A stretch of 64,000 nt of DNA from Methyloversatilis universalis FAM5 (GTDB lineage: Bacteria; Pseudomonadota; Gammaproteobacteria; Burkholderiales; Rhodocyclaceae): contig NZ_AFHG01000041.1 in NCBI RefSeq assembly GCF_000214035.2, positions 99 through 64,098 of the forward strand, given 5' to 3'. The notes under the pieces are model-generated. The model was not told the DNA's origin and searched no databases. It saw only the letters and a program-made list of their open reading frames with translations. Below are positions 36,870 through 48,416 of this stretch, in pieces. Positions within the stretch are counted from its first letter, which is position 1. Every line of letters starts with the position of its first letter. The translations under genes were made by a program, and so were the position numbers.

Positions 36870-37976
36870 TCAGCCGTACCGTCGCAATGTCGGCAGCAGG
36901 GCCTGCGCGTTATCGCGGGTGATGGCGCGCACCGCGCTGTCCGGCAGACCGACCGACTGCAGGTCGCGAACGGTTTCGGCCAGCGGCACGAATGGATTGT
37001 CGCTGCCAAGCAGGATCTGAGACACCGGAACGAAGCTGGTCAGCGCCGCGAGGGCCGGCCTGTTCGCCGTACCGGCCAGATCGAACCAGTGCCGGGCCAG
37101 TTCCTGCTCAACGCCGTGCGGAGCGAGGGACGCCAGATTCGACGGACCGTACTGCTTCATGCGGCCCACCATCATGGGCATGGTGCCGCCTGCGTGGGTG
37201 AAGATGAAGCGGATGTCGCGATAGCGCGAGAACGTACCGGTAAACAGCATGTTGGTGATCGCCCGCGCGGTGTCCTGAGGGACCTCGGCGATCATGGGCG
37301 CCACGTCAGGCATCAGGCTGCGACAGCACAGGGGCGCTGTCGGATGGACGAACACGACCGCCTTCCTGCGGTTAAGCGCCTCGAACACCGTGTCGTAGGC
37401 CGGATTGCCCAGCCACTTGTCGCCATAGCTGGTCATCAGGCCGATGCCGTCGGCCTTCAGCACGTCCAGCGCGTGCTCGATCTCCTTCAGGCTTCCTTCC
37501 TGATCCGGCAGCGGCAGCACGCCGAACAGACCGAAACGGCCCCGGTGCTTCGCACCCAGTTCCGCTGCGTAGTCATTCACCTGACGGGCGGTACGGCGGG
37601 CGGCCGCGACGTCCCCGAACCACACGCCGGGCGAGGTCAGCGACAGCACTGCGGTCGCCACGCCCGCGGCATCCATGGCGTCGATCGCCTTTTCAGGCGT
37701 CCAGGTGAGCCAGGCCTGGCTCAGCCCGCCGCCGCGCACACCGGCAACCTTGTCACGATACTGATCGAGATAGAACGGCGGGATATGGTGATGATGCACA
37801 TCGATCGCTCCGCGCTCGTGACCGGAGACGGTCGACGCGGAACGGCATGCAGACAGGCCTGCAGCGAGACCCACGCCGACCAGGCCTGACAGGATGCGGC
37901 GCCTCGGCGCGACGTCTGCAGCACGTTCACCGCTGCAGGGCGCAAACCGGACGTTCCGGAAAGCATCCTCGCCCAT
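36870..37976 (-). CDS. Exported amidohydrolase-2 family protein
   Basis: 368 residues. The N-terminus carries PRRRILSGLVGVGLAAGLSA then Cys, a twin-arginine-like signal with a possible lipobox. The TIM-barrel metal ligands are visible: DVHHHHIPPF, VFVHPTAP, FIFTHAGGTMP and LLGSDNPF. The family includes aminocarboxymuconate semialdehyde and 6-methylsalicylate decarboxylases, so a carbon-carbon lyase is as likely as a hydrolase. GGAGG lies 6 nt before the ATG. Export is unusual for this family, which is normally cytoplasmic. Confidence 0.82.
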   Translation of the reverse strand: MGEDAFRNVRFAPCSGERAADVAPRRRILSGLVGVGLAAGLSACRSASTVSGHERGAIDVHHHHIPPFYLDQYRDKVAGVRGGGLSQAWLTWTPEKAIDAMDAAGVATAVLSLTSPGVWFGDVAAARRTARQVNDYAAELGAKHRGRFGLFGVLPLPDQEGSLKEIEHALDVLKADGIGLMTSYGDKWLGNPAYDTVFEALNRRKAVVFVHPTAPLCCRSLMPDVAPMIAEVPQDTARAITNMLFTGTFSRYRDIRFIFTHAGGTMPMMVGRMKQYGPSNLASLAPHGVEQELARHWFDLAGTANRPALAALTSFVPVSQILLGSDNPFVPLAETVRDLQSVGLPDSAVRAITRDNAQALLPTLRRYG

Positions 37977-38087
37977 CGCTCACCTCCACGGCTCTGAAGT
38001 CAGGCGGACGCACGGGTCCGCGATGCATGCGAGCGGCAGGCAGGTCACACGCACAGACCTGCGCGTGTGACCCGATGACGCGGGAAC

Positions 38088-40247
38088 CTACTTCTGCACC
38101 GCCACCGCGACCTTCTGCGGCTGGGCATCCGGCGCCGCGGAATGCGCGGCGGTGCCGGCAGCCGACGGCAGCAGCGGCACGATGAGCAGCGCGACGATGT
38201 TGATGATCTTGATCAGCGGGTTCACTGCGGGGCCTGCGGTGTCCTTGTACGGATCACCGACCGTGTCACCGGTTACCGCCGCCTTGTGCGCCTCGGAACC
38301 CTTGCCGCCGAAGTGGCCGTCCTCGATGTACTTCTTCGCGTTGTCCCAGGCGCCACCGCCTGTGGTCATCGAGATCGCGACGAACAGCCCGGTCACGATG
38401 GTGCCCATCAGCACACCGCCCAGCGCCTGCACGCCGGCCTGCGGCCCCATCAGGAAGGCGATGCCGAAGGCCACGACCACCGGCACCAGTACCGGCAGCA
38501 GCGAAGGCACCATCATTTCCTTGATCGCTGCCACGGTGAGCATGTCGACCGCGCGTGAGTAGTCGGGCTTGGCCGTGCCTTCCATGATGCCGGCGATCTC
38601 CTTGAACTGGCGACGTACCTCGACCACCACCGCACCCGCTGAACGGCCGACCGCTTCCATCGCCATCGCGCCGAACAGGTAGGGAATCAGGCCGCCGATG
38701 AACAGGCCGATGATGACCGCCGGGTTGGCCAGATCGAAGGCCACGCTGTGGCCGACCGCTTCCAGCGCATGGGTGTAGTCGGCGAACAGCACCAGCGCCG
38801 CCAAACCGGCCGAGCCGATGGCATAGCCCTTGGTCACCGCCTTGGTGGTGTTGCCCACCGCGTCCAGCGGGTCGGTCACCGCGCGCACCGAATCCGGCAG
38901 TTCCGCCATTTCGGCGATGCCACCGGCGTTGTCGGTGATCGGGCCATAGGCGTCGAGCGCGACGATGATGCCGGACATGCTGAGCATCGAGGTCGCCGCG
39001 ATCGCGATGCCGTACAGGCCGCCCAGCGTGTAGGCCGCCCAGATCGCCGCGCACACGGCCAGCACCGGCCAGGCGCAGGACTTCATCGACACGCCGAGGC
39101 CGGCGATGATGTTGGTGCCGTGCCCTGTGGTCGAGGCTTCCGCGATGTGTTTCACGGGCTTGAAATCGGTGCCGGTGTAGTACTCGGTGATCACCACCAT
39201 CAGGCCGGTCAGCACCAGACCCACGACCGCCGCGCCGTACAGCCGCATCTGGGCGCCGTCGGAGATGCCCATCGAGGCGTTCAGCGCGTCGTCAGGCATC
39301 AGCATCGTGGTGAGCGGGTAGAAGGCGATCAGCGCAAGCACGCCGGCGACGATGAGGCCGCGGTAGAGGCCGTTCATGATCTTCTGGCCCGGCTTGGTCT
39401 TGACGAACATGCAGCCGATGATGGACGCAATGATGGAGAAGCCGCCCAGCGCCAGCGGATAGATCACCGCCGCCTCGGCGTTCGACTTCAGCATCAGCGC
39501 GCCGAGCAGCATGGTGGCCACCGTGGTCACCGCGTAGGTTTCGAACAGGTCGGCCGCCATGCCCGCGCAGTCGCCGACGTTGTCACCGACGTTGTCGGCG
39601 ATCACCGCCGGATTGCGCGGATCGTCTTCCGGAATGCCGGCTTCGACCTTGCCCACCAGATCGGCGCCGACGTCTGCACCCTTGGTGAAGATGCCGCCGC
39701 CCAGACGGGCGAAGATCGAAATCAGCGACGAGCCGAAGCCCAGGCCGATCAGCGGATGGATGATCTGGTCGATCGCTGCGCCATGCGCCGCCGAACCCTT
39801 CAGGATGGCGTAGTAGCCGGCCACCCCGAGCAGGCCCAGACCGACCACCAGCATGCCGGTGATGGCCCCGCCGCGGAAGGCAACGTCAAACGCTTCGGAA
39901 ATGCCCTTGCGCGCGGCCTCCGCGGTGCGCACGTTGGAGCGCACCGACACGTTCATGCCGATGTAGCCGGCCGCGCCCGACAGCACCGCGCCGATGACGA
40001 AACCGGCGGCGGTCGATACGCCGAGCGTGACAGCGAGCAGGACGGTGAGGATGACGCCGACGATGCCGATGGTGCGGTACTGCCTGTTGAGGTAGGCCTT
40101 CGCCCCCTCCTGCACCGCATCGGCAATCTCGCGCATGCGCGGATTGCCTGTGGGTTGGGCAAGAATCCACTTGCTGGATACGGCGCCATAGACAATGGCC
40201 ACCACGGAGCACACGAGTGCGAACCACAGACCGAAAGACGACGACAT
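38088..40247 (-). CDS. hppA: Membrane proton-pumping pyrophosphatase, K-independent
   Basis: 719 residues with about sixteen helices. The PPi-binding motifs [20 protein letters not shown] and [20 protein letters not shown], and the C-terminal [20 protein letters not shown], are intact. GNTTKA places Lys where K-dependent enzymes have Ala, so it should be the potassium-independent proton-pumping type. It stores energy of PPi hydrolysis as a proton gradient in the inner membrane. AGGAGGGG precedes the ATG at 40247. It lies 174 bp downstream of a PPi-dependent phosphofructokinase on the same strand. Confidence 0.96.
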   Translation of the reverse strand: MSSSFGLWFALVCSVVAIVYGAVSSKWILAQPTGNPRMREIADAVQEGAKAYLNRQYRTIGIVGVILTVLLAVTLGVSTAAGFVIGAVLSGAAGYIGMNVSVRSNVRTAEAARKGISEAFDVAFRGGAITGMLVVGLGLLGVAGYYAILKGSAAHGAAIDQIIHPLIGLGFGSSLISIFARLGGGIFTKGADVGADLVGKVEAGIPEDDPRNPAVIADNVGDNVGDCAGMAADLFETYAVTTVATMLLGALMLKSNAEAAVIYPLALGGFSIIASIIGCMFVKTKPGQKIMNGLYRGLIVAGVLALIAFYPLTTMLMPDDALNASMGISDGAQMRLYGAAVVGLVLTGLMVVITEYYTGTDFKPVKHIAEASTTGHGTNIIAGLGVSMKSCAWPVLAVCAAIWAAYTLGGLYGIAIAATSMLSMSGIIVALDAYGPITDNAGGIAEMAELPDSVRAVTDPLDAVGNTTKAVTKGYAIGSAGLAALVLFADYTHALEAVGHSVAFDLANPAVIIGLFIGGLIPYLFGAMAMEAVGRSAGAVVVEVRRQFKEIAGIMEGTAKPDYSRAVDMLTVAAIKEMMVPSLLPVLVPVVVAFGIAFLMGPQAGVQALGGVLMGTIVTGLFVAISMTTGGGAWDNAKKYIEDGHFGGKGSEAHKAAVTGDTVGDPYKDTAGPAVNPLIKIINIVALLIVPLLPSAAGTAAHSAAPDAQPQKVAVAVQK

Positions 40248-40421
40248 CACCCCTCCTCTTGTTTTGACTGCGTGCAACGAAAGGACGGCGCTTTCACGTC
40301 GCCCCCGAAAGCAGCGAGCAACCTTGTGGGCTGCCGGTCAGCCGCCCCTGCGGCGCCTGACCTGGTATGTCATCCGCACGCCGGGGAGCGTGCGGCTACA
40401 AGCGGTGCGTCTTCGACCCGG

Positions 40422-41678
40422 TCAGCCTGCGAACGGCGGCAGCGTGCGCGGCACGCTTTCGTTCTTCAGACTGACATAGGCCGGCAGTCCATTCACGTAA
40501 GGCGGATAGTCCTCGCCTTCGATCAGGGGCTGCAGGTATTTCCGGCAGGCGTCGGTGATGCCGAAGCCGTCGTCGGAAATGAAATGCCTGGGCATCATCT
40601 TCTCGCGGTTCGCAACGTCCTGCAGTTGCGCCACATCAATCTTCCATGCATAGGGCGTGTCGGACAGCCGCACGATGGCGGGCATGACCGCATTGCGGCC
40701 CTCGATCGCCAGTTCGACCGCACGGCGGCCGAGCGCGTAGGCCTGCTGCGCGTCGGTGCCGGAGGCGATGTGGCGGCCGCTGCGCTGCAGGTAGTCCGGC
40801 AGCGCCCAGTGGTATTTGTGGCCAAGCTTCGTCTTGATCAGCTCGGCGATCTGCTGGCCGACGCCGCCCAGCTGGGCGTGGCCGAAGGCGTCGCGCGTGC
40901 CGGATTCGGCCAGCAGTCTGCCGTCGCTGCCGCGCAGGCCCTCGGACACCGCGATGGCGCAGAAGTCGTGCTCGCGCACGCAGGCGTCGACGCGCGCCAG
41001 GAAGGCCGCCTCGTCGAACGGAATTTCGGGGAACAGCAGGATGTGCGGCGCCTCGGCCGGCGTACGCGCGGCGAGACCCGCCGCGGCGGTGATCCAGCCG
41101 GCATGACGGCCCATCACTTCCATCACGAAGATCTTGGTGGACGTGCGCGCCATCGAGGCGACGTCCAGACCGGCTTCCATCATCGACACCGCAACGTATT
41201 TCGCGACCGAACCGAAGCCCGGGCAGTTGTCGGTTTCGACCAGATCGTTGTCCACCGTCTTCGGAATGCCGACGCAGGTAAGCGGGTAGTGCAGCTTTTC
41301 CGCGATCTGCGACACCTTCCACGCGGTGTCCATCGAATCGTTGCCGCCGTTGTAGAGGAACCAGCGGATATCGTGCGCGCGGAACACCTCGATCAGCCGC
41401 TCGTACTGCGCGCGGCTTTCTTCGAGGCCCTTCAGCTTGTAGCGACAGGAGCCGAAGGCGCCGCCCGGCGTGTGGCGCAGGGCGGCGATGGCCGCATCGC
41501 TTTCCAGCGAGGTGTCGATCAGGTCTTCGTGCAGCGCGCCGAGGATGCCGTTGCGCCCGGCGAACACCTTGCCGATCACGTCACCATGCTCACGCGCCGC
41601 CTGGATGACGCCGCAGGCAGTCGTGTTGATGACTGCCGTGACGCCACCGGACTGCGCGTAGAACAGGTTTGCAGCCAT
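40422..41678 (-). CDS. pfp: Pyrophosphate-dependent 6-phosphofructokinase
   Basis: 418 residues. AQSGGVTAVIN opens the PFK fold, GGNDSMDTAWK is the phosphate-donor site and GIPKTVDNDL the fructose-6-phosphate site. The PKTVDND pattern with the adjacent residues is that of PPi-using rather than ATP-using enzymes. It interconverts fructose 6-phosphate and 1,6-bisphosphate reversibly. It begins 5 bp after adk and precedes hppA, so one transcript would join PPi use, adenylate balance and PPi-driven proton pumping, as known in several methylotrophs. Confidence 0.93.
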   Translation of the reverse strand: MAANLFYAQSGGVTAVINTTACGVIQAAREHGDVIGKVFAGRNGILGALHEDLIDTSLESDAAIAALRHTPGGAFGSCRYKLKGLEESRAQYERLIEVFRAHDIRWFLYNGGNDSMDTAWKVSQIAEKLHYPLTCVGIPKTVDNDLVETDNCPGFGSVAKYVAVSMMEAGLDVASMARTSTKIFVMEVMGRHAGWITAAAGLAARTPAEAPHILLFPEIPFDEAAFLARVDACVREHDFCAIAVSEGLRGSDGRLLAESGTRDAFGHAQLGGVGQQIAELIKTKLGHKYHWALPDYLQRSGRHIASGTDAQQAYALGRRAVELAIEGRNAVMPAIVRLSDTPYAWKIDVAQLQDVANREKMMPRHFISDDGFGITDACRKYLQPLIEGEDYPPYVNGLPAYVSLKNESVPRTLPPFAG

Positions 41679-41683
41679 GCGGA

Positions 41684-42421
<738 letters not shown>

Positions 42422-42459
42422 TTACCGCGCAACCGTGTGCGCGGTCAAACCGCAATGCG

Positions 42460-43224
42460 TCAGACCTGGCCGCCGGCAAACAGCGCGCGGACGCGTTCGA
42501 GGTCGTCCGGCGTATCGACGCCGGCATGCGGCATCGGCACGTCAGCCATCACGCGGATGCGGTAGCCATGCCACAGCGCACGCAGCTGTTCGAGCGCCTC
42601 GACCTGTTCCATCGGTGCCGGATCGAGGCGGGCATTGCGCTGCAGGAAACGCACCCGGTAGGCATAGATGCCGATATGCCGCTGGGCACCCAGAGCGGCC
42701 GGCAGCGTGTCGCGCGACGCGGCGAAGGCGTCGCGTGCCCAGGGGATCGGGGCTCGGGAGAAATACATCGCGCGGCCGTGGATGTCGCAGATCACCTTCA
42801 CCACCGCCGGATTGAAGAAATCCGCGCTGTCGGTGATCGCGCTGCTGGCGGTTGCGATCGACGATTCCGGATCCTGGTCCAGTGCCTGCGCGACCTGACG
42901 GATGAGATCCGGGTCGATCAACGGTTCGTCACCCTGCACATTCACCACCACGGTGGCCGGCGACCAGCCCAGCTGTTCCGCCACTTCGGCGATGCGGTCG
43001 GTGCCGGTGGCGTGGTCACTGCGGGTCATCACCGCCTCGAAGCCGTGGGCACGCACCGCGTCGGCGATGCCTGCGTGGTCGGTGGCGACCACCAGCGCGT
43101 CGGCACCGCTCTGCGCCGCGCGCTGCGCCACCCGCACGATCATGGGCAGTCCGCCGATGTCGAGCAGCGGCTTGCCGGGCAGTCGGGTCGAGGCGTGGCG
43201 TGCGGGAATGACGACCTTGAACAT
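42460..43224 (-). CDS. kdsB: 3-deoxy-manno-octulosonate cytidylyltransferase
   Basis: 254 residues. [19 protein letters not shown] is the CTP-binding start, and [13 protein letters not shown] the substrate region. The enzyme makes CMP-Kdo for lipopolysaccharide core synthesis in the cytoplasm. AGGGAGG precedes the ATG. It sits between a Trm112-like gene and adk, in the betaproteobacterial lpxK-trm112-kdsB arrangement. Confidence 0.96.
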   Translation of the reverse strand: MFKVVIPARHASTRLPGKPLLDIGGLPMIVRVAQRAAQSGADALVVATDHAGIADAVRAHGFEAVMTRSDHATGTDRIAEVAEQLGWSPATVVVNVQGDEPLIDPDLIRQVAQALDQDPESSIATASSAITDSADFFNPAVVKVICDIHGRAMYFSRAPIPWARDAFAASRDTLPAALGAQRHIGIYAYRVRFLQRNARLDPAPMEQVEALEQLRALWHGYRIRVMADVPMPHAGVDTPDDLERVRALFAGGQV

Positions 43225-43240
43225 GATGCCTCCCTGCGAC

Positions 43241-43450
43241 TCAGGCGCTGCGGCCGGACGGCTCGCGCAGCGCGGCGACCTCGTCCTCGCTCATTTCGCG
43301 CGCCTCGTCCTCCAGCATGACCGGAATGCCGTCACGGATGGGGTAGGCGAGGCGGCTGGCCTTGCACTGCAGCTCGTTGCGCGCGCGGTCCAACACCAGA
43401 GGCGCCTTGGTGACCGGGCAGACGAGAATTTCAAGAAGACGTGGATCCAT
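43241..43450 (-). CDS. Trm112/UPF0434 (YcaR) family small protein
   Basis: 69 residues: [20 protein letters not shown] begins the Trm112p domain, and [18 protein letters not shown] ends it. Only some of the metal-binding cysteines of the family remain. Its role in bacteria is not settled; it is nearly always encoded between lpxK and kdsB. The first 20 bases overlap the end of lpxK. Confidence 0.93.
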   Translation of the reverse strand: MDPRLLEILVCPVTKAPLVLDRARNELQCKASRLAYPIRDGIPVMLEDEAREMSEDEVAALREPSGRSA

Positions 43451-44438
43451 GCTTCAACTCCGCGAGGCGACCCAGGACAAAAGCCGCCAGATCAGGGTCG
43501 AGGCGAGCCTCGACCGGCAGCACCCAGATCGGGGTGCGCGACAAACCGTGACATTTTACCGCGTCCTTCTCGGTCAGCAGCAGCGCATCGCAGTCCGGGA
43601 ACGCGACATCCTGCGGCTGATACACGTGATGGTCGGGGAACGGATGCGCGACGAAATCCAGCCCGAGCGCGCGCAGGTGGTCGAAGAAGCGCGCGGGCTC
43701 GCCGATCCCGGCCAGCGCGTGCAGGCGCAGGCCGCGCAGATCCCCGGCATCCGCGGTACGTTCCGGCGCATCGAGAAGATGGAAAACGCGGCCTTCCAGC
43801 GTCATCCGGAAGACCGGCGCTGCGCCGGCCAGCGCCTCCGCCGCGCCATTCAGCACCACCGCGTCCACCGAACGCAGCCGCGAAGGCGGTTCGCGCAGCG
43901 GGCCGGCTGGCAGCAGCAGGCGGTTCATCAGGCCGCGCCGGTCCACCACCGCGATCTCGATGTCGCGCGCCAGCGCGTAGTGCTGCAGGCCGTCGTCGCA
44001 CAGCACCAGATCGCATTCGGGGTGGGCGGCCAGCCCGGCCATCGCCGCATCGGCGCGCCGTCGGCCCTGCCACACCGGTACGCCGGCGCGGCGGGCGAGC
44101 AGCACTGCTTCGTCACCCGAACGCGCCGCGTCACCCTCGGCGGTCACCGGATGCGGCGTATCAGCGTCGCCACCGTACCCGCGGGTTACGATCAGCGGCC
44201 GGCGGCCGCGCGCGCTCAGTGCGCGCGCCAGATGCAGCGTGAGCGGTGTCTTGCCGGCACCGCCGGCGATGATGTTGCCGACCACCACCACCGGCACCGG
44301 CAGGCGGGTACGTCTGAGCAGACCGGCGGCGAAGGCCGCGCGGTGCAGCGCCGCCACGAGACCGAACAGCAGGGACAGCGGCCACAGCAGCCAGGCGGCG
44401 ATGCCACGGCTGCGCCACAGCGCGGGCGCGCTGTTCAT
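43431..44438 (-). CDS. lpxK: Tetraacyldisaccharide 4'-kinase
   Basis: 335 residues. An N-terminal hydrophobic segment (about 14-34) anchors it to the inner membrane; the Walker A-like [12 protein letters not shown] and [21 protein letters not shown] motifs are typical. It phosphorylates the lipid A precursor at the 4' position. The start overlaps the exbD stop by 4 bp and the end overlaps trm112 by 20 bp, so this is a tightly packed operon. Confidence 0.96.
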   Translation of the reverse strand: MNSAPALWRSRGIAAWLLWPLSLLFGLVAALHRAAFAAGLLRRTRLPVPVVVVGNIIAGGAGKTPLTLHLARALSARGRRPLIVTRGYGGDADTPHPVTAEGDAARSGDEAVLLARRAGVPVWQGRRRADAAMAGLAAHPECDLVLCDDGLQHYALARDIEIAVVDRRGLMNRLLLPAGPLREPPSRLRSVDAVVLNGAAEALAGAAPVFRMTLEGRVFHLLDAPERTADAGDLRGLRLHALAGIGEPARFFDHLRALGLDFVAHPFPDHHVYQPQDVAFPDCDALLLTEKDAVKCHGLSRTPIWVLPVEARLDPDLAAFVLGRLAELKHGSTSS

Positions 44439-44863
44439 CGGCCGCCGGACGCGTCCGACTGGGTGGCGAATGAAATGCCGGCGATGCCGGCCCGCTGGGC
44501 CGCCTGCATCACGTCGATGGACGACTGCAGGCGTGCGTCGCGGTCGGACGAAATGATGACCACCGGGTCCTTGCGGCCCGCCGCCGCCCGACTCAGCGCC
44601 TCGGCCAGCGCGTCGCTGCCGCGGCCGGCCACCGGCTGGCGGTTGATCAGGATTTCGCCGCGCGCGGTGATGAGCACGTTGATCTCGCGGTCATTCGCCT
44701 GCGACTCCGGCGCCTCCGCGCTGGGCAGCGTGATCTCCAGGCCGGCGGTCTTCGAGTAGGTGGTGGTCACCATCAGGAAGATGAGGATGACCAGCAGCAC
44801 GTCGATCAGCGGGATCAGATTGATTTCGAGCTCTTCGCGCCCGCGGCCGCGTCGGAAATTCAT
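44435..44863 (-). CDS. ExbD/TolR family biopolymer transport protein
   Basis: 142 residues. One N-terminal membrane helix after a short cytoplasmic start (LEINLIPLIDVLLVILIFLM) with the conserved Asp of the proton path, then a periplasmic domain. It works with the ExbB-like partner just upstream. A second exbB-exbD pair lies at 53.5-54.7 kb with tonB; this pair, next to lpxK, is the envelope-maintenance type widespread in betaproteobacteria. Confidence 0.93.
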   Translation of the reverse strand: MNFRRGRGREELEINLIPLIDVLLVILIFLMVTTTYSKTAGLEITLPSAEAPESQANDREINVLITARGEILINRQPVAGRGSDALAEALSRAAAGRKDPVVIISSDRDARLQSSIDVMQAAQRAGIAGISFATQSDASGGR

Positions 44864-44872
44864 CGCCGGTCC

Positions 44873-45484
44873 TTACTTCGCCGCACGCTCGCCGTGCACC
44901 ACCTCGACCAGCTTCACCGCCTGCTGCTCCATGTCGACCACGAAGTCGTCGACCCGGCCGCGGAAGTAGCGGTGGAAGATGAGCGCCGGAATCGCCACCA
45001 GCAGACCGAAACCGGTGTTGTACAGCGCGATCGAGATGCCGCTGGCGAGCTGCTGCGGATTGCTGCCGGTCGCGGTCTGCGAGCCGAAGATTTCGATCAT
45101 GCCGACCACGGTACCGAACAGGCCCATCAGCGGCGCCGCGGCGGCGATGGTGCCCAGGGTGTTCAGGTAGCGCTCGAGAAAGTGCGCGACCGCGCGGCCT
45201 TCCTCCTCGATCGCCTCTTTCATCACCTCACGGGTGCTGCGCACATTGCGCAGACCGGCCGCGAACACCCGGCCGAGCGGCGAGTGCGCGGCGACGCGGC
45301 GTATCATGTCCGGGTCGGGCTGCTTGCCCTTGAGGTCGGTCAGGATGGATTCCAGCAGCGCCTCCGGCACCACCTTGCTGCGGCGCAGGCTGGCGAGGCG
45401 TTCGATGATCAGCGCGACGGCGATGACGGAAGCCGCGATCAGCGGCCAGATCGGCCAACCGGCCGCGCGGATGATGTCGAACAC
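44873..45484 (-). CDS. ExbB/TolQ/MotA family proton channel
   Basis: 203 residues with three membrane helices, the last two flanking the conserved LNTLGTIAAAAPLMGLFGTV and SIALYNTGFGLLVAIPAL. It energises the ExbD-like protein. No ATG fits; the GTG at 45484 (VFDIIRAAG) has AAGGAAA upstream and is chosen. First gene of the exbB-exbD-lpxK-trm112-kdsB-adk-pfp series. Confidence 0.92.
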   Translation of the reverse strand: MFDIIRAAGWPIWPLIAASVIAVALIIERLASLRRSKVVPEALLESILTDLKGKQPDPDMIRRVAAHSPLGRVFAAGLRNVRSTREVMKEAIEEEGRAVAHFLERYLNTLGTIAAAAPLMGLFGTVVGMIEIFGSQTATGSNPQQLASGISIALYNTGFGLLVAIPALIFHRYFRGRVDDFVVDMEQQAVKLVEVVHGERAAK

Positions 45485-45737
45485 GTGCGCTTTCCTTCGC
45501 TGAACAAGCCGCGAAATGTAGCCTGAGCGGATACGGGGCGGCAACCCTGCAGAAGCGGGCGTCCATGAAGGCGGTCAGGTTATCCACAGAAATTGTGGAT
45601 AACTGTGTGGGTTTCGTCTGGGCGGATACGCTAAACCGGCCGCCGAAAAGATGTTTTCTTACGCCGATCAAAAATTAAGCTTCGATGACAGCCGGGTCGG
45701 ATGCGCCGACACCCGACCTGCACACACTCCGGATTCC

Positions 45738-47099
45738 ATGTCTTCCGATTTTGCTCACCCCGCCGCGGACCCGCGCGGAGAAACCGCCGCCATTGCGGTG
45801 TCCGAGCTCGCACGACGCGCCCGCATCACGCTGGAACGCCAGTTTCCGGTGCTCTGGGTACGCGGTGAGCTGTCCGGCGTCACCCGTGCGGCCTCCGGTC
45901 ACCTCTACTTCTCTCTGAAGGACGACGCGGCGCAACTGCGCTGCGTCATGTTCCGCAGCCGCAGCCAGCTGCTGCCCTTCGAACCGCGTGCCGGACTGCA
46001 GGTCGAGGTGCGCGCCCAGGTTTCGCTGTACGAACCGCGCGGCGACTTCCAGCTCACGGTGGACGCGATGCGTCAGGCCGGTGTCGGCGGGCTGTTCGAA
46101 GCCTTCCTGCGCCTGAAGGCGAAGCTGGAAGCGGAAGGCCTGTTCGACGCTGCACGCAAGCGGCCGCTGCCGCAGCTGCCAGCCCGCATCGCGGTGGTCA
46201 CCTCCCCCGCGGCGGCCGCGCTGCGCGACGTGCTGGCGACGCTCGCGCGACGCGCCCCGCACGTCGAACTCGTGCTGCTGCCCTGCCTGGTACAGGGCGC
46301 CGAAGCACCGGCCCGGATCGCCGCCGCGCTGGCCGCGGCTGGCCGCTGCGACGCCGATCTGGTGCTGCTGGTGCGCGGTGGCGGATCAGCCGAGGATCTG
46401 GCGGCCTTCAACGACGAGCGGGTGGCCCGCGCCATTGCCGCCTGCCCGCTGCCGGTGGTCAGCGGCGTCGGCCATGAAACCGATTTCTCGATCGCCGACT
46501 TCGTCGCCGATCTGCGCGCCGCCACACCGACCGCCGCCGCCGAAATCGTCAGCGCGGGCCATGTGGATGCCGCGCGCCGGCTGCGTGCGCTGGCCGAACG
46601 GCTGGGCCGCGCTCAGCACGACAGGCTGGACCGGCTCGGACGCCGGCTGGACGATCTGGCCGAGCGCCTGCATCCGCCGTCTCGTCAGCTCGCGCTGGCC
46701 AGCGAGCGACTGCACGCGCTGCATGCGCGGATGCGTCGCGCCGGCAGCAGCCAGCTCGGTCAGGCACACAACCGGATCGAAGGCCTGACGCTCCGACTGC
46801 GCGGCAGCCGGCCGGCACTGGACATGCGGCGGGCCGGACTGGCCCGGCTACGGGATCATCTGCAGCAGGCGGCCGGCAGCCACCTCGACGAGGCAGGTCA
46901 GCGACTGCGGCTGGCGGCGGCCCAGCTCGTACAGCTCGATCCGGGCGCCGTCCTGTCTCGCGGCTACGCGCTGGTGCGCGACGGCGAAGGCCGCATCGTG
47001 CGCGACGCGGCCACGCTCGCGGTCGGCCAGCCGGTGCGGCTGCAGTTCGGCCAGGGCAGCGCCGACGCCGACATCACCCGGCTGCGGGACAGCGATTGA
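45738..47099 (+). CDS. xseA: Exodeoxyribonuclease VII large subunit
   Basis: 453 residues. The N-terminal OB domain reads VLWVRGELSGVTRAASGHLY; the catalytic domain has RIAVVTSPAAAALRDVL, LVRGGGSAEDLAAFNDE and VGHETDFSIADFVADLRA. A long coiled-coil region (about 290-400) precedes the C-terminal segment. It degrades single-stranded DNA together with the small subunit XseB, not encoded here. The ATG at 45738 fits family starts, though no strong ribosome site is present. Divergent from the exbB operon. Confidence 0.95.
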   Translation: MSSDFAHPAADPRGETAAIAVSELARRARITLERQFPVLWVRGELSGVTRAASGHLYFSLKDDAAQLRCVMFRSRSQLLPFEPRAGLQVEVRAQVSLYEPRGDFQLTVDAMRQAGVGGLFEAFLRLKAKLEAEGLFDAARKRPLPQLPARIAVVTSPAAAALRDVLATLARRAPHVELVLLPCLVQGAEAPARIAAALAAAGRCDADLVLLVRGGGSAEDLAAFNDERVARAIAACPLPVVSGVGHETDFSIADFVADLRAATPTAAAEIVSAGHVDAARRLRALAERLGRAQHDRLDRLGRRLDDLAERLHPPSRQLALASERLHALHARMRRAGSSQLGQAHNRIEGLTLRLRGSRPALDMRRAGLARLRDHLQQAAGSHLDEAGQRLRLAAAQLVQLDPGAVLSRGYALVRDGEGRIVRDAATLAVGQPVRLQFGQGSADADITRLRDSD

Positions 47100-47143
47100 C
47101 CGGGACTGAAAACCTCCAGCCGCGAATGGGGGCCGAAACCGCC

Positions 47144-47172
47144 TTGTACTCGCAACACGCCCGACCTAAACT
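47144..47172 (+). promoter_or_regulatory. Putative sodB promoter
   Basis: TTGTAC (47144-47149) and TAAACT (47167-47172) with a 17-bp spacer, ending 40 bp before the sodB ATG. Both hexamers differ from sigma-70 consensus at two positions. Confidence 0.45.
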
Positions 47173-47212
47173 CTCGCCCTTGCATTGAACCGACTGACCG
47201 GGAGAACACAAT

Positions 47213-47800
47213 ATGGAACACACCCTGCCCCCCCTGCCGTACGCACTTGACGCACTGGCTCCGCACATTTCGCGTGAAACCCTGGAATTCCACTACGGCA
47301 AGCATCATCAGGCTTACGCCACCAACCTGAACAATCTGGTCAAGGGCACCGAATACGAAGCGCTCGACCTCGAAGCCATCATCAAGAAGGCCCCGGCCGG
47401 CGGCGTGTTCAACAACTCGGCCCAGGTGTGGAACCACACCTTCTTCTGGAACAGCATGAAGCCGGCAGGCGGCGGCGCACCGACCGGCGCGCTGGCTGCA
47501 GCCATCGATGCCAAGTGGGGCAGCTTCGACGAATTCAAGAAGGCGTTCAAGACCTCGGCAGTCGGCAACTTCGGCTCCGGCTGGACCTGGCTGGTCAAGA
47601 AGGCGGACGGCTCGCTGGACATCGTGAACACCTCGGGTGCCGGCACCCCGCTGACCTCGGACGCCAAGGCGCTGCTGACCATCGACGTGTGGGAACACGC
47701 CTACTACATCGACTACCGCAACCGTCGTCCGGACTTCGTCGACACCTTCCTCGCCAGCCTGGCGAACTGGGATTTCGCGGCCGCGAATTTCGCCGGCTGA
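47213..47800 (+). CDS. sodB: Iron superoxide dismutase
   Basis: 195 residues, the length of SodB. Metal ligands lie in [28 protein letters not shown] and [22 protein letters not shown]-type active-site spacing (here [10 protein letters not shown]) with [11 protein letters not shown] favours iron over manganese. It removes superoxide in the cytoplasm. GGGAG lies 7 nt before the ATG. It follows xseA as a separate unit with its own promoter and terminator. Confidence 0.95.
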   Translation: MEHTLPPLPYALDALAPHISRETLEFHYGKHHQAYATNLNNLVKGTEYEALDLEAIIKKAPAGGVFNNSAQVWNHTFFWNSMKPAGGGAPTGALAAAIDAKWGSFDEFKKAFKTSAVGNFGSGWTWLVKKADGSLDIVNTSGAGTPLTSDAKALLTIDVWEHAYYIDYRNRRPDFVDTFLASLANWDFAAANFAG

Positions 47801-47880
47801 ACGGCCCCACGGGTTAGCCGGTGAGCCGTCGGTTCCGCCGGCCCGGTGAACCCCGCCGTCGGTGAACGGCACGAACGACG

Positions 47881-47917
47881 CGCTGCATGCGAACCTGCCT
47901 GCAGCGCGTTTTTCTTT
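47881..47917 (+). terminator. Terminator after sodB
   Basis: Stem CGCTGCA/TGCAGCG with a 12-nt loop, followed by CGTTTTTCTTT. It lies about 80 bp past the sodB stop. Confidence 0.7.
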
Positions 47918-48006
47918 GCGGCCGGTGAAACGCGGCGGGCGCGAAGGGGTCGGAGCGCAGACGTGTCCCGCCCGGGGATGCTCAGGAACAGCACAAGGAG
48001 ACAGCC

Positions 48007-48396
48007 ATGTCGCAATGGAGAAAAGCCGGCCCGAACGAGGCCTTCACGCCGGAAGAGATCGATGCCCGCCTGAAGGCGGAACTTCCGAAGTGGTATTACG
48101 AGGACGGCTGGATACGCCGCAAGTACAAGACCAGCGGCTGGAAGGGCACGCTGATGGTGGTCAATACGGTCGGCCATCTGGCCGAAGCCGCCTTCCATCA
48201 TCCGGACCTCACGGTGTCCTACGCCTTCGTGATCGTGAAACTGGTGAATCACGAAGCCAAGGGCGTGACCGAGCGCGACTTCCAACTGGCAAAGAAGATC
48301 GAGGAGGTCATCATGTGGCAGCCGGGCGCGGAAGAAGGCAGCGCGCTGGCCGGTACGCCGGACGACCCGCGCTTCAAGTACATCAAGTACGACTGA
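48007..48396 (+). CDS. Pterin-4a-carbinolamine dehydratase family protein
   Basis: 129 residues. The core has the active-site pattern EAAFHHPDLTVSYAFV. The protein is somewhat longer than canonical PhhB/DCoH (about 100 residues) because of a C-terminal tail ending KYIKYD. The family dehydrates 4a-hydroxytetrahydropterin; in methylotrophs related proteins occur near tetrahydromethanopterin genes, but none is seen here. AAGGAG precedes the ATG. Followed after 20 bp by the GNAT gene. Confidence 0.85.
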   Translation: MSQWRKAGPNEAFTPEEIDARLKAELPKWYYEDGWIRRKYKTSGWKGTLMVVNTVGHLAEAAFHHPDLTVSYAFVIVKLVNHEAKGVTERDFQLAKKIEEVIMWQPGAEEGSALAGTPDDPRFKYIKYD

Positions 48397-48416
48397 CTGC
48401 AGCACGCGGAGGCCGC